64,000 bases of DNA from NCBI GenBank assembly GCA_004000515.1, contig CP034537.1:7151501-7215500 (forward strand), written 5' to 3'. Both the position numbers and the translations under genes were made by a program. This document shows positions 39,194-58,680 of this stretch, piece by piece. Within the stretch, counting starts at the first letter, position 1. The number at the start of each line of letters is the position of its first letter. Source of the DNA: Pseudomonas poae (lineage in GTDB: Bacteria > Pseudomonadota > Gammaproteobacteria > Pseudomonadales > Pseudomonadaceae). The notes beneath the pieces are model-generated. The model saw nothing but the letters and a program-made list of their open reading frames with translations. It did not search any database and was not told the DNA's origin.

Positions 39194-39942
39194 CAGTTCA
39201 AAGCCTCCAGCCAGCCATCGAGACTACTGAAGGCATCACTGAAGGTGCGATCAAGTTGCAGCGGGGTAATCGAAACATAACCTTGCATCACCGCATGAAA
39301 GTCCGTGCCTGGGCCGCCGTCTTCGGCATCGCCCGCTGCGGCGATCCAATAGCCTTCCTTGCCACGCGGGTCGACCACCTTCAACGGAGCCGCAGCACGA
39401 GCACGATGGCCCAAGCGGGTCAGTTGGATACCGCGAATATGGTCGAGAGGCAGGTTGGGAATATTGACGTTGAGTACCGTGCGCGGCGGCAGGTCCAGGG
39501 AGCCATGGGCCTCCACCAGATTGCGCGCGAAGTAGGCGGCAGTGGGCAGGTTGTCCAATTGGCGCGAAGCCAACGAAAAGGCGAACGAAGTACGCCCGAG
39601 GAAGCGCCCTTCGAGAGCCGCCGCGACGGTGCCGGAATACAGCACATCATCCCCAAGGTTTGCACCCAGGTTGATGCCCGAGACTACCAAGTCCGGCTCC
39701 TGATCCAACAAACTGTTGATTGCCAGGTGCACGCAGTCGGTGGGGGTACCGTTCACGCTGATAAAGCCATTGGCCAGAACCTGCGGGTGCAGGGGACGGT
39801 CGAGCGTCAGCGAACTGCTGGCGCCGCTTTTGTCCTGGTCGGGGGCAACCACCACGCACTCGGCGTAATCCTGCAGCGCGGCATAGAGCGCGGCAAGACC
39901 GGGTGCGGTGGCACCGTCATCGTTTGATATCAGAATACGCAT
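39193..39942 (-). CDS. surE: 5'/3'-nucleotidase SurE
   Basis: 249 residues. A metal-dependent nucleotidase of stationary-phase survival. The N-terminal [17 protein letters not shown] holds the metal-binding Asp pair, followed by [21 protein letters not shown] and [28 protein letters not shown]. The start overlaps the last 13 bases of truD. Frame intact. Confidence 0.97.
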   Translation of the reverse strand: MRILISNDDGATAPGLAALYAALQDYAECVVVAPDQDKSGASSSLTLDRPLHPQVLANGFISVNGTPTDCVHLAINSLLDQEPDLVVSGINLGANLGDDVLYSGTVAAALEGRFLGRTSFAFSLASRQLDNLPTAAYFARNLVEAHGSLDLPPRTVLNVNIPNLPLDHIRGIQLTRLGHRARAAAPLKVVDPRGKEGYWIAAAGDAEDGGPGTDFHAVMQGYVSITPLQLDRTFSDAFSSLDGWLEALN

Positions 39943-40988
39943 GGGCTGTCCGTCTGCCCCACCGGCACCAGATCAACAAGCTCGCGCACCAAGACAGTGG
40001 CGAAGCATCCGGCCGGCAGGACGAATTCCAATTGCAGAATGTCAGGACCGGGATAATGCCACGTCAACCCGCCAATGGGCAGTCGCAGAATGCGACGTTC
40101 CTGGCTCATACCGGCATTCACCAGCCAATCGCGCAGGTCGGCTTCACCGGCAGCAACCGCTTGTTCCAACTCATGGGTTGCACCTGTGGCCGGCGAGTCA
40201 CCCTCGCCCCACTGTGGCCCGGTCGGATGCAGGTCCAGGATCGCAAGGCGCGGGTCGCTGCACTCAGCCTCCCCCGCCGGAAAAAAACTGCGACTGTCGG
40301 TAAACGCCAGCAGGTCGCCGACCTGGGCGCGCTGCCAGGAACCATCGGCAACGCGCGCCGCCAGCACCTTGTTAAAGAGGAAGCTGCGCGCGGTGGACAG
40401 CAGCCGCGAACGCACATTGCGCTGCTCCGGCAAGGCCTTGCGCGCAGCCCACTCACGGGCATCAACGACATTGCCACCGTTGTGACCAAACCGCTGGGCA
40501 CCGAAGTAATTGGGAATGCCGTGTTGTGCAATCAATTGCAACCGCGCGTCGATGGCGGCGGTATCACCGGTGAACTGAGTCAGGCGCAAGGTGAAACCGT
40601 TGGCCGAATGCGCACCGCGCTGCAGTTTGCGCTTGTGACGGGCAGTCTTGAGGATCTTGAGCGTGTCGTTTTCGGCCGCGCTCATGTCCGGGTCAGCCTT
40701 GCCTGGCAGTTGCACGCTGAACCATTGGCGGGTCAGCGCCTGGCGATCCTTGAGCCCCGCATAGCTGACGGTACGCAACGGCACACCAGCGGCCTTGGCG
40801 ATACGCCGTGCGGCTTCCTCGGTGTTCAGGCCACGTTTCTCCACCCACAACCACAGGTGTTCACCCTCGCCTGTCAGCGGGATATCGAGCACTTCATCGA
40901 CCTGGAAATCTTCAGCCGTGGCTTTCAGTACCGCGCTGCCCAAGGCCTCGCCGTAGGCCCGAGGGCCCAGCAATTGCAGGTCATTCAT
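39930..40988 (-). CDS. truD: tRNA pseudouridine(13) synthase TruD
   Basis: 352 residues. It isomerises U13 of tRNA-Glu. The catalytic Asp is in [17 protein letters not shown], and the inserted TruD domain includes [15 protein letters not shown]. An N-terminal [10 protein letters not shown] and a C-terminal [15 protein letters not shown] region are also conserved. The start overlaps the ispF stop by four bases, and the end overlaps surE. Frame intact. Confidence 0.96.
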   Translation of the reverse strand: MNDLQLLGPRAYGEALGSAVLKATAEDFQVDEVLDIPLTGEGEHLWLWVEKRGLNTEEAARRIAKAAGVPLRTVSYAGLKDRQALTRQWFSVQLPGKADPDMSAAENDTLKILKTARHKRKLQRGAHSANGFTLRLTQFTGDTAAIDARLQLIAQHGIPNYFGAQRFGHNGGNVVDAREWAARKALPEQRNVRSRLLSTARSFLFNKVLAARVADGSWQRAQVGDLLAFTDSRSFFPAGEAECSDPRLAILDLHPTGPQWGEGDSPATGATHELEQAVAAGEADLRDWLVNAGMSQERRILRLPIGGLTWHYPGPDILQLEFVLPAGCFATVLVRELVDLVPVGQTDSPCVF

Positions 40989-41458
40989 GCGCGCAGCAAC
41001 AACGCAACGGAGTGCACCGCGATGCCCTCTTCACGACCGGTAAACCCGAGCTTTTCGGTGGTGGTGGCTTTCACGTTCACTTGATCCAATTCAATCTGCA
41101 GATCCGCGGCAATCAGCGCGCGCATCGATTCGATGTGGGGTGCCATTTTCGGCGCCTGGGCCACGATGGTGTTATCAACGTTGCCGACCTTCCAGCCCTT
41201 GGCATGGATCAAGCCGACCACATGGCGCAGCAATACACGGCTGTCCGCCCCCTTGAAGGTCGGATCGGTGTCTGGAAAGTGCTTGCCGATATCACCCAAC
41301 GCCGCCGCGCCGAGCAAGGCATCGCTCAAGGCATGCAACACAACGTCGCCGTCGGAATGAGCCAGCAACCCATGGTGGTGCGCAATACGCACGCCGCCCA
41401 AGGTGATGAAATCGCCTTCAGCGAAACGGTGCACATCGTAGCCATGGCCAATACGCAT
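40985..41458 (-). CDS. ispF: 2-C-methyl-D-erythritol 2,4-cyclodiphosphate synthase
   Basis: 157 residues, normal. The fifth MEP-pathway enzyme, a zinc-dependent homotrimer. [12 protein letters not shown] with the metal-binding D-x-[40 protein letters not shown], and the C-terminal [13 protein letters not shown] are the family signatures. The ATG directly follows a terminator-like T run; the only Shine-Dalgarno-like bases (GGGGCG) belong to the hairpin stem. The other MEP enzyme in this region is ispD. Confidence 0.97.
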   Translation of the reverse strand: MRIGHGYDVHRFAEGDFITLGGVRIAHHHGLLAHSDGDVVLHALSDALLGAAALGDIGKHFPDTDPTFKGADSRVLLRHVVGLIHAKGWKVGNVDNTIVAQAPKMAPHIESMRALIAADLQIELDQVNVKATTTEKLGFTGREEGIAVHSVALLLRA

Positions 41459-41488
41459 AAAAAAACGCCCCGATTTAATTCAGGGCGT
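41459..41488 (-). terminator. Intrinsic terminator abutting the ispF start codon
   Basis: On the minus strand ACGCCCTG / CGGGGCGT forms an eight-pair stem with one mismatch, followed by seven T and then immediately by the ispF ATG. It lies 25 bases after the fghA stop and shares the GGGGCG that would serve as the ispF ribosome site. Confidence 0.82.
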
Positions 41489-41512
41489 GATTCTACCTAC
41501 TTTTGCCTCACA

Positions 41513-42356
41513 TTAACCGAGCAAAGCACGCCCGTGATGACGCAAATGGTCTTCGATGAAGCTGGCGATGAAGAAGTAGCTGTGGTCATAACCGGGTTGC
41601 AGGCGCAGTTCAACGGATGACCGGCCGCCTTCGCAGCTTGTTGCAAGGCCTCAGGCTTGAGTTGCACGGCAAGGAAATCATCGCGATCGCCCTGGTCTAC
41701 CAGCAATGGCAGCTTTTCCGAGGCCTCGCTGATCAGCACGCAGGCGTCCCATTCGCGCCATTTGGAGCGCTCTTCCCCCAGGTAACGGGAGAAGGCTTTC
41801 TGGCCCCATGGGCAATCCATGGGGTTGTTGATCGGCGAAAACGCCGACACCGACAGATAGCGCCCAGGGTTGCGCAAGGCACACACCAATGCGCCATGGC
41901 CGCCCATGGAATGACCACTGATGCCGCGCTTGTCCGAAGCCGGGAAATGCGCTTCAACCAACGCCGGCAATTCCTGCACCACGTAGTCATGCATCCGATA
42001 ATGCTTGGCCCAGGGTTCCTGGGTGGCATTGAGGTAAAAGCCCGCGCCCAGGCCAAAATCCCAAGCGTTGTCCGGGTCGCCCGGCACACCGGGGCCGCGT
42101 GGACTGGTGTCCGGCGCGACGATAATCAGCCCCAGTTCGGCGGCCATGCGCTGGGCACCGGCCTTTGCATGAAGTTTTCGTCGGTGCACGTCAGTCCGGA
42201 CAGCCAGTACAACACCGGCAACTTGCCGCCCTGCTCCGCTTGCGGCGGCAGATAGACGGCGAAGGTCATGTCGCAACCGAGCACATCGGAATGATGCTTG
42301 TAGCGTTTATGCCAGCCGCCGAAGCTCTTCTGGCACGACAGGTTTTCCAGACTCAT
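41513..42356 (-). CDS. fghA: S-formylglutathione hydrolase, two frameshifts
   Basis: Repaired length is 281 residues. An esterase-D-type alpha/beta hydrolase that releases formate and glutathione, the last step of glutathione-dependent formaldehyde oxidation. [25 protein letters not shown] is the entrance, the nucleophile elbow is [12 protein letters not shown], and the His is in [14 protein letters not shown]. Frame breaks lie at 42164-42166 (three T, four expected) and about 41607-41609 (one base missing; repaired [14 protein letters not shown]). It lies eight bases after adhC and forms an operon with it. Confidence 0.94.
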
Positions 42357-42364
42357 GGCCGACC

Positions 42365-43476
<1,112 letters not shown>

Positions 43477-43585
43477 CCGGGTTTCTCCAAGGGGTTAAAA
43501 ACTGAGGAGGTGAGTGTAAATCACGGCTCGTTGATTAATAATTCAGACGAAAGCAAAACTTTATTGCTGTACAGGGATAATCGCC
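43477..43585. promoter_or_regulatory. Divergent adhC/gfnR control region
   Basis: 109 bases between the two starts. An imperfect palindrome TGATTAATAATTCA lies in the middle, of the size expected for a LysR binding site. GGAG-like sites precede both genes. Confidence 0.45.
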
Positions 43586-44481
43586 ATGCTGGAAAACCGC
43601 TGGGAAGGCATCGACGAGTTCGTCGCGGTTGCCGAATGCAGCCAATTCACGGCGGCGGCGGAGCGCCTGGGCGTGTCGTCATCCCATATCAGCCGGCAAG
43701 TAGCGCGCCTGGAAGAGCGCCTGCAGACGCGGTTGCTGTACCGCAGCACGCGCAAAGTCACGCTGACCGAGGCCGGGCAAACCTTTTGCAACACTGCCAG
43801 CGTTTGCAGGACGGTCGCGAAGAAGCGTTGCGCGCAGTCGGTGATCTCACCAGCGAGCCCAAGGGCATGTTGCGCATGACCTGCGCCGTGGCCTACGGCG
43901 AGCGGTTTATCGTGCCCTTGGTGACACGCTTCATGGGGCTGTACCCGCAGCTGCGGGTGGATATCGAACTGAGCAACCGCCAACTGGACCTGGTGCACGA
44001 AGGTCTCGACCTGGCCATTCGCCTTGGACGCCTACAGGATTCGCGCATGGTCGCCAGCCGACTGGCGCCCCGGCGCATGTACCTGTGCGCCTCGCCGTCA
44101 TACCTGGCGCGATATGGCCGGCCCCATAGCCTGTCAGAATTGAGCCGGCATAACTGCCTGATCGGGGGCTCTGACATTTGGCAATTGGCCCAGGACGGGC
44201 GCGAATTTTCGCAGCGGGTACAGGGAAACTGGCGCTGCAACAGTGGGCAGGCAGTGCTGGATGCAGCGTTGCAGGGGGTGGGCTTGTGCCAGTTGCCGGA
44301 CTATTACGTGCTGGAGCACCTGCACAGTGGCGCGCTGGTATCGTTGCTGGAGGCGCATCAGCCGCCGAATACGGCGGTGTGGGCGCTGTATCCGCAGCAG
44401 CGACATTTGTCGCCGAAGGTGAGGAAGTTGGTGGATTTCTTGAAAGAGGGGTTGGCTGGGAGGCCGGAGTACAGCAGTTAA
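43586..44481 (+). CDS. gfnR: LysR-family regulator, probable GfnR, frameshifted
   Basis: Repaired length is 298 residues. The winged helix-turn-helix (FVAVAECSQFTAAAERLGVSSSHISRQVARLEERLQTRLLYRSTRKVTLTEAG) is followed by a LysR effector domain. The frame breaks at 43784-43787 (four T, five expected; repaired EAGQTFLQHCQRLQDGREEA). Its divergent place next to adhC-fghA matches P. aeruginosa PA3630 (gfnR), which activates glutathione-dependent formaldehyde detoxification. The effector is inferred to be formaldehyde-related. Confidence 0.85.
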
Positions 44482-44504
44482 TCATGGGATATCTGATCGG
44501 GCCT

Positions 44505-44571
44505 CATCGCAGGCAAGCCAGCTCCCACATTGGGAATGCATTCCTCTGTGGGAGCTGGCTTGCCTGCGATG
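44505..44571. repeat. Compact REPIN, subtype GCTGGCTTGCCTGCGAT, GTGGGAG ends inward
   Basis: Inverted arms with the CTCCCAC/GTGGGAG ends facing each other, like the copy at 9225. The spacer is only 19 bases and contains the perfect palindrome GGAATGCATTCC. It lies between convergent gfnR and ispD. Confidence 0.92.
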
Positions 44572-44592
44572 CAGTCGACTCGGTGCAATTGA

Positions 44593-45300
44593 CTAGCGCC
44601 GGTTAGCCCACCGCAACCGCAACCACTCCAAATCCTCCGGCCGGGTCACCTTGATATTGTCCGAACGCCCTTCGATCAAGCGCGGCGCCTGGCCAGACCA
44701 CTCCATAGCCGAGGCCTCATCGGTAATCAACGCATCCGCCACCAGGCTATCGGCCAACGCGCGGTGCAACGCGCCCAGACGGAACATCTGCGGCGTATAG
44801 GCTTGCCAGATCAAACTGCGATCAACGGTTTCCACCACCCGCCCGCGCTTGTCAACGCGCTTGAGGGTGTCGCGAGCCGGCACGGCAAGCAAGCCACCTA
44901 CCGGATCGTCCGCCAGCTCCATCAACAATTTGTCGAGATCGTCACGGCTCAAGTTCGGCCGCGCCGCATCGTGCACCAATACCCAGTCATCATCACCGGC
45001 GCCCAGGGCATTGAGTTGCAGCAGCGCATTGAGCACCGAGCCCGAACGCTCCGAGCCACCGTCCGCACGCTGAATACGTGGGTCGCCAGCGCAGGCCAGA
45101 GCGGACCAGTAAGGATCATCAGAAGCAAGACTGACCACCAAGCCCTTAAGGGAAGGATGGTCGAGAAAACAGCCAAGGCTGTGTTCGAGAATTGTGCGCC
45201 CGCCCAGTTGCAGGTACTGCTTGGGGCGGTCCGCAGCCATACGGGCACCGACGCCCGCGGCAGGAATCACGGCCCAGAAGGCCGGCAAATCGTGACTCAT
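44593..45300 (-). CDS. ispD: 2-C-methyl-D-erythritol 4-phosphate cytidylyltransferase
   Basis: 235 residues, normal. It makes CDP-methylerythritol in the MEP isoprenoid pathway. The nucleotide-binding N-terminus reads VIPAAGVGARMAADRPKQYLQLGGRTILEHSL, and DDWVLVHDAARPNLSRDDLDKL and TDEASAMEW follow. Its ATG overlaps the ftsB stop (ATGA). Frame intact. Confidence 0.97.
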   Translation of the reverse strand: MSHDLPAFWAVIPAAGVGARMAADRPKQYLQLGGRTILEHSLGCFLDHPSLKGLVVSLASDDPYWSALACAGDPRIQRADGGSERSGSVLNALLQLNALGAGDDDWVLVHDAARPNLSRDDLDKLLMELADDPVGGLLAVPARDTLKRVDKRGRVVETVDRSLIWQAYTPQMFRLGALHRALADSLVADALITDEASAMEWSGQAPRLIEGRSDNIKVTRPEDLEWLRLRWANRR

Positions 45301-45574
45301 TGGGCCAACTGGTAGAGGGTTTCGCCCTCCTTGACCATGCCCAACTCATGGCGAGCCCGCTCTTCGACGGTCTCCGTACCTTTTTTCAGCTCAAGCACCT
45401 CGGCATCGAGGACGCGGTTGCGCTCCAGCAGAACTTCATTTTCGGCGTGCTGTGCAGCAATTTGCTCGGTCAGGTCTTTTACCTGCGCAAAGCTGCCATT
45501 CCCCACCATAGGCGGTACTGCAGGCCAGCCAGCAACAAGAGCAAGACGAGGAACAACCAATTGGGACTGCGCAT
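45297..45574 (-). CDS. ftsB: Cell division protein FtsB, frameshifted
   Basis: Repaired length is 92 residues. A bitopic divisome protein that pairs with FtsL and FtsQ. One membrane helix (NWLFLVLLLLLAGLQYRL) leads into a leucine-zipper coiled coil (LTEQIAAQHAENEVLLERNRVLDAEVLELKKG) and ends in HELGMVKEGETLYQLAQ. The frame breaks at 45506-45507 right after the helix (one base missing; repaired RLWVGNGSFAQV). It overlaps ispD, as in other pseudomonads. Confidence 0.95.
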
Positions 45575-45743
45575 CGAATATCAGGTATCCAGTGAAAAAG
45601 ACAGCCATGCAAAACTTTTGAAGCAACTGATAGCACGAAGCCTGGAAAACCAGGCTTGTGCTTGTTAGCCATCAGATTAGCGTCGAAATTCACTCTGTCG
45701 TGAGTTTTCCGACGCAATCCGCCGACTTTTTACCATTTGCCAA

Positions 45744-47155
<1,412 letters not shown>

Positions 47156-47190
47156 ATTTAGCGTGGGATACTTTACCGGAGAAACGTTGC

Positions 47191-49695
<2,505 letters not shown>

Positions 49696-49947
49696 TTAAA
49701 GCGGTCCGAGCCGCCGGGGAAAGCGAAGGAAGGCCGAAGCCCCCGATCACCTGCATTAATCACAGTGCACCTTTCAAAAAAACCGCCGCGTGGTGACAGA
49801 CCAGCAATGAAACACCGGTACGTTGATCGCTACACATTTTTTGGAATCGCCCAGCAAAGACTGCTTGGTAATCGGCAACTGCTGCGATTCAGGAGAATCC
49901 ACAGAAGTTGTATCAAGAAGGGAGCGTAGTCTACCGGAAAGGCTCTA

Positions 49948-51259
49948 TCAGCTCAAACCTTGATCGCAGGTCTGTGGCATCCAATGTAATTGCCCATCAC
50001 CTGTCGGGTTGGGCCATAGCCCTGCAAGGGTTGGGACAGCCAGCAATTGCTCGTCCCGATACAGCAGCGGCAATCTGCCACGTACGAAGCCTGGCACCCC
50101 ACATTCATTAAGCAGACGCTTTAAGTCCCGCCGCCCTCGACCGGGCACTTCGATAATTTCACCGCCCTGACGATAGCGAATCTCGAAAGAACCTTCGGAG
50201 GCCTCCCCTACGAATTCGAGCCGTCCATTGCCGGGTAACTCTAGTGGTTTTTTCAGAGTGGGCCAGCTCACCGTTGCGTCAGAAAATTCCGACCAAGCAG
50301 TGGGCACCCACCAGATGCGCTCGGCGCAACGATGCAACTCCCCGTCGGCCAGGCGCCATAACGGTTGTGCGTCGCCCTTGGCATCCCGCAAGGAATACCA
50401 ACTGGCCCAGTGGTCGCTGTCGGGCAGTCGAGTGAGCGGCGTCAGCCAGTGACGCAGGGCATTGCGCTGGCGAGCGTCGGAAAGTTCGCGCAGTGGTGCA
50501 AGCACCAAGGACGGCAACGGTAGCCAGGGAAACGGCGAAGGTTGATCGGCACCTTGCAGATCCATCCCTGCCAGCTCTTCGAGCAATGCCTGGGCTTCAC
50601 TCAGGTGCTCGGCGGTGCGCGCCAGGCTTGTTAGGGCTTGGGGCCAGCGCTCGATGAGTGTTGGGAATACCCGATGGCGCAGGTAGTTGCGGGAGAAACG
50701 TGGGTCGGCGTTGGAGGGATCTTCGATCCACTGGAGTCGGTGCTCGTGAGCGTAGGCCTCCAACTCGATCCGCGAGACGCCCAGCAACGGCCGCACCAGA
50801 TGACCACCCGCCAAGGGGCGATGGGCAGGCATTGCCGCCAGACCGCGCACCCCGGCCCCGCGAAGCAGGCGAAACAGCAGCGTTTCGGCTTGGTCGTCAC
50901 GGTGCTGGCCGGTCAGCAAGACCTCCCCCTGCCCCGGTCACTTCAGCAAACGCCTGGTAACGCGCATCACGGGCGGCACGTTCAAGGCTGGCGCCTGGCT
51001 GGACGTGGACGCGCATGATGCGCAGGGGTACGCCCAGGGCATCACACACCGACTGGCAGTGCGCCGGCCATGCGTCTGCGGCAGCTTGCAAGCCATGGTG
51101 AATATGAATGGCGCTGAGGGGCGGAAGGTCTTTGGCGTTGGCCAGGAGGTGCAGCAGGACCGTGGAATCAAGACCGCCGGAGAATGCGATATGCCAAGCC
51201 GAGGCGTTGCGCCAAGGAACCAAGGCTTGCAGGAGTTTAGCGGGCAGAGTTGGCTTCAT
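49948..51259 (-). CDS. tilS: tRNA(Ile)-lysidine synthase, frameshifted
   Basis: Repaired length is 436 residues. It changes C34 of tRNA-Ile2 to lysidine so that AUA is read as Ile; essential in most bacteria. The PP-loop ATP motif is AFSGGLDSTVLLHLL, followed by IHIHHGLQ and the GQHRDDQAETLLFRLLRGAG block. A C-terminal TilS domain (RYRQGGEIIEVPGRGRRDLKRLLNECGVP) completes it. The frame breaks at 50925-50929 (five C, four expected; repaired VTGAGEVLLTGQHRDD). The 273-base gap before pyrG has no visible gene. Confidence 0.95.
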
Positions 51260-51314
51260 CACAGGTTACCGCTGCAAATCTGGAATACGTCGGCCCAGCA
51301 TACACAAAGCAAAT

Positions 51315-51402
51315 GTGGGAGCGGGCCTGCTCGCGAAAGCGTGGTGTCAGTCATTGAATAAGTTGACTGAAACACCGCTTTCGCGAGCAAGCCCGCTCCC
51401 AC
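51315..51402. repeat. REPIN, subtype GCGGGCTTGCTCGCGAA
   Basis: Inverted arms with GTGGGAG outermost; the left arm carries one change (GGGCCTGC for GGGCTTGC). The spacer contains GTGTCAGTCATTGA. It lies between accA and tilS within the same-strand block. Confidence 0.92.
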
Positions 51403-51437
51403 ACTAGTACTGCATTGTCTGCCAGATCAGTGACTGA

Positions 51438-52385
51438 TCAGAGACCGTAGCTCATCAGGCGCTCATAACGGCGCGCCAACAGCGCTTCGTTATCCAGCTT
51501 CTTGAGCATCGCCAGTTGCGAGCCCAGCTCAGCGCGAATGGTCGCGGCAGCAGCAGCCGGGTCACGGTGGGCGCCGCCCAGTGGCTCGGCGATCACTTTG
51601 TCCACGATACCCAGGCCTTTGAGGCGATCGGCCGTGATGCCCATGGCTTCGGCAGCGTCCGGTGCCTTTTCTGCGGTTTTCCACAGGATCGAGGCGCAAC
51701 CTTCCGGCGAAATCACCGCGTAGGTCGAGTATTGCAGCATGTTCAGTTGGTCGCAGACGCCAATCGCCAGTGCGCCGCCGGAACCACCTTCACCGATTAC
51801 GGTGGCGATGATCGGGGTTTTCAGGCGGGACATGACGCGCAGGTTCCAGGCAATCGCTTCGCTCTGGTTGCGTTCTTCAGCGTCGATACCTGGGTAGGCA
51901 CCCGGGGTGTCGATGAAGGTCAGGATCGGCATCTTGAAGCGTTCGGCCATTTCCATCAGGCGGCAGGCCTTGCGGTAGCCTTCCGGGCGTGGCATGCCGA
52001 AGTTGCGACGGACTTTCTCGCGCACTTCACGGCCTTTCTGGTGACCGATCACCATCACTGGCTGGTCGTCCAAGCGAGCGATACCGCCCACGATAGCCGC
52101 GTCGTCGGAGAAGTGGCGGTCGCCATGCAGCTCGTCGAACTCGGTGAAAATGTGCTGGATGTAGTCCAGGGTGTACGGGCGGCGCGGGTGGCGGGCCAGG
52201 CGCGCGATCTGCCAGCTGGTCAGCTTGCCGAAGATGTCTTCGGTCAGGGTGCTGCTCTTGTCCTGCAGGCGAGCGATCTCATCGCCGATATTCAGCGAAT
52301 TGTCATTGCCGACCAGGCGCAGTTCTTCAATCTTGGCTTGCAGGTCAGCGATCGGCTGTTCGAAATCAAGAAAATTCGGGTTCAT
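51438..52385 (-). CDS. accA: Acetyl-CoA carboxylase carboxyltransferase subunit alpha
   Basis: 315 residues, normal. With AccD it transfers CO2 from biotin to acetyl-CoA, starting fatty acid synthesis. [22 protein letters not shown] opens the chain; the carboxyltransferase core has [54 protein letters not shown] and [15 protein letters not shown]. The start at 52385 is the conserved one; an in-frame ATG nine codons upstream is not. Frame intact. Confidence 0.97.
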   Translation of the reverse strand: MNPNFLDFEQPIADLQAKIEELRLVGNDNSLNIGDEIARLQDKSSTLTEDIFGKLTSWQIARLARHPRRPYTLDYIQHIFTEFDELHGDRHFSDDAAIVGGIARLDDQPVMVIGHQKGREVREKVRRNFGMPRPEGYRKACRLMEMAERFKMPILTFIDTPGAYPGIDAEERNQSEAIAWNLRVMSRLKTPIIATVIGEGGSGGALAIGVCDQLNMLQYSTYAVISPEGCASILWKTAEKAPDAAEAMGITADRLKGLGIVDKVIAEPLGGAHRDPAAAAATIRAELGSQLAMLKKLDNEALLARRYERLMSYGL

Positions 52386-52535
52386 AAGCGTCCGTCTTGG
52401 GTCGACGGCCAAGGAGTGCCTGGCCAGCCGGTTGTCTATTCGCGCCCTACCTTAAGGGAGAGGCGCGTTTAGGTCGAGATTAAATGTTTTGTCGATATCA
52501 GGCGATTTGCTGTCACCCGGCTTTTTACAAGTGCA

Positions 52536-56058
<3,523 letters not shown>

Positions 56059-56131
56059 AGTGATCTCTTATACGTGGAAAACAACAAGGCCCGGATTGTA
56101 CCGGGCCTTGAGTAAAACATCAGCCTCGCGA

Positions 56132-56764
56132 CTATACCGCCTCGAGACTCTCCCGCGCTTCGTAAGCCAGGCGAACCGGGGCGAATGAGCGGCGGTGGAT
56201 CGGCGTGGGGCCCAGCCGAGCCAAGGCTTCCAGATGAACGGGCGTCGGGTAGCCCTTGTGGCCACCAATGCCGTAGCCGGGGTAGATCAATTCGAACGCA
56301 GCCATTTCACGATCACGGCTGACTTTGGCCAGAATCGATGCGGCGGCAATCGCCGGCACCTTGCTATCACCCTTGACCACGGCTTCAGACGGCATTGTCA
56401 GTTTCGGGCAACGGTTGCCATCGATCATCGCCATTTTTGGCGTGATGTGCAGGCCTTCTACCGCACGCTGCATAGCGAGCATGGTTGCGTGAAGGATGTT
56501 CAGTTCGTCGATCTCTTCGACCTCGGCCCGAGCGATATGCCAGCTCAGCGCTTTTTCGCAGATCTCGTCGAAGAGCTTTTCGCGGCGGGCTTCGGTGATT
56601 TTTTTCGAGTCGTTGAGGCCGAGGATCGGGCGGTTCGGGTCAAGAATCACCGCCGCTGTGACAACAGCGCCGCACAGCGGGCCGCGCCCTACCTCATCAA
56701 CACCGGCCACCAGTTCGTGGGCTTGTGCGACCAGGCTGAAATCCAGGCCCATTTGCGTCGTCAT
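56132..56764 (-). CDS. rnhB: Ribonuclease HII
   Basis: 210 residues, normal. It cuts RNA:DNA hybrids and single ribonucleotides in [26 protein letters not shown] has the first metal-binding Asp-Glu pair; MIDGNRCP and [24 protein letters not shown] carry the rest of the DEDD set; the C-terminal [15 protein letters not shown] is typical. Its ATG overlaps the repaired lpxB stop (ATGA). Frame intact. Confidence 0.97.
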   Translation of the reverse strand: MTTQMGLDFSLVAQAHELVAGVDEVGRGPLCGAVVTAAVILDPNRPILGLNDSKKITEARREKLFDEICEKALSWHIARAEVEEIDELNILHATMLAMQRAVEGLHITPKMAMIDGNRCPKLTMPSEAVVKGDSKVPAIAAASILAKVSRDREMAAFELIYPGYGIGGHKGYPTPVHLEALARLGPTPIHRRSFAPVRLAYEARESLEAV

Positions 56765-57901
56765 AGGGAATCCTGTTTTTGGCCGATCAAGGTCAACACG
56801 GCATCCGCCGCCTGGTTGGACGCATCCCGACGCAAAATGCGATGGATAGCGTCAAAACCACGGGTCTGCTCTTCGCCACCATCGATCAGGGGGAAGTACG
56901 GTTTGCGCCAAGGCCTCAGGCGTTGCGTCGTCCTGTAACAACTCCGGCACCAACAGGCGTTGAGCCAGCAAATTGGGCAAGGAGATGTAGGGGCTCTTGA
57001 CCATGCGTTTGAGAATCCAGAAGGTCAGCGGTGCCAAGCGGTAGGCCACGACCATCGGGCGCTTGTACAACAAGGCCTCCAGGGTCGCGGTGCCCGAGGC
57101 AATCAGCACCGCATCACAGGCGGCTAAGGCCAGGTGCGATTGGCCATCCAACAGGGTCAACGGCAGGCTGCGGCCTTCCAGCAACGTTTCGATCTGCGCG
57201 CGACGTTGCGGGCTGGCACACGGCAGTACGAAGCGCACACCGGGCTTCAGGGCCATCAAGCGTTCAGCCGCATCAAAAAACAACGCGCCCAGACGACCGA
57301 CTTCGCCGCCCCGACTGCCCGGCATCAGCGCAACCAGCGGCCCCTCAGCCAAGCCCAATTCGGCACGGGCAGTTGCTAGATCAGCCTGCAGGGGGATCGT
57401 ATCGGCCAAGGTATGCCCGACAAACCGCACCGGCACGCCCTTCTCTTCGTAGAACTTCGCCTCAAACGGCAACAAGGTCAGCATCAAATCGCAGCCTTCA
57501 CGAATCTTCAACACGCGCTTCTGCCGCCACGCCCACACGGACGGGCTGACGTAGTGCACGGTCTTGATACCGGCCTGACGCAATTTGAGTTCGATATTGA
57601 GGGTGAAGTCCGGCGCGTCGATTCCGATGAAGACGTCAGGCTTTTCTTCGATCAGGGTCTGGATCAGCAGCTTGCGGCGAGCCAGCAGCTCACGAAGGCG
57701 ACCCAGCACTTCCACCAACCCCATGACCGACAAGCGCTCCATGGGGAAGTAGGACGTGAGCCCTTCGGCCTGCATCAACGGACCGCCGACGCCAATGAAC
57801 TCCACCGCCGGATGCTGGGCCTTGAGGGCCCGCATGAGACCTGCGCCCAGAATATCGCCGGAAGCTTCTCCGGCCACCAGCGCGATACGCAGATTGGCCA
57901 T
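56761..57901 (-). CDS. lpxB: Lipid-A-disaccharide synthase, frameshifted
   Basis: Repaired length is 379 residues, normal. It joins UDP-diacylglucosamine and lipid X. Signatures: [70 protein letters not shown] and [24 protein letters not shown]. The frame breaks at 56889-56893 (five G, four expected; repaired [22 protein letters not shown]), giving an end at 56761-56763 that overlaps rnhB. It follows lpxA by two bases. Confidence 0.96.
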
Positions 57902-57903
57902 GA

Positions 57904-58680
57904 TTAGCGGGTGATGCCGCGAGTCGACGCCTGGATAGAGTCACGGAACACCGCGACTTCCGGGAACAACGCTGCCGGCTCGGCCAGTTGGGTCAACGCC
58001 TGCTCCACCGTCAGCCCCTGGCGGTAAACCACCTTGTAGGCACGACGCAGGGCATGGATCGCCTCTTCGCTGAACCCACGACGGCGCATGCCCTCGAAGT
58101 TCATGCTGCGGGCTTCGGCCGGGTTGCCGAACACGGTGACATACGCAGGAACATCCTTGCCGATGGCGGTACCCATGCCGGAAAAGCTGTGGGCGCCGAT
58201 ATGGCAATACTGATGCACCAGGGTGAAACCGGACAGGATCGCCCAGTCATCAACGTGCACATGGCCAGCCAGCGCAGTGTTGTTGACCAAGATGCAGTGG
58301 TTGCCGATTACGCTGTCATGGCCGATGTGGGCATAGGCCATCACTAGGTTGTGGTCACCCAGGGTGGTTTCTGCACGGTCTTGCACAGTTCCACGGTGAA
58401 TGGTCACGCCTTCTCGAATGATGTTGTGATCACCGATTACCAGGCGTGTTTCTTCACCCTTGTACTTCATGTCCGGGGTGTCTTCGCCTACCGAGGAGAA
58501 CTGGTAGATACGATTGTGTTTGCCAATGCGGGTCGGACCTTTGAGGATCACATGCGGCCCGATGACAGTCCCCTCGCCGATTTCAACACCTGCGCCGATG
58601 ATCGACCAAGGGCCGACCTCAACGTCGGCGGCCAGAACGGCCGACGGATCGATGATTGCGCGAGGGTCAATCAAACTCAT
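57904..58680 (-). CDS. lpxA: UDP-N-acetylglucosamine acyltransferase LpxA
   Basis: 258 residues, normal. First lipid A enzyme, a trimeric left-handed beta-helix made of hexapeptide repeats. [53 protein letters not shown] shows the repeats, and the catalytic His is in VTIHRGT-adjacent sequence with [26 protein letters not shown]. The ATG at 58680 overlaps the fabZ stop (ATGA). Frame intact. Confidence 0.97.
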
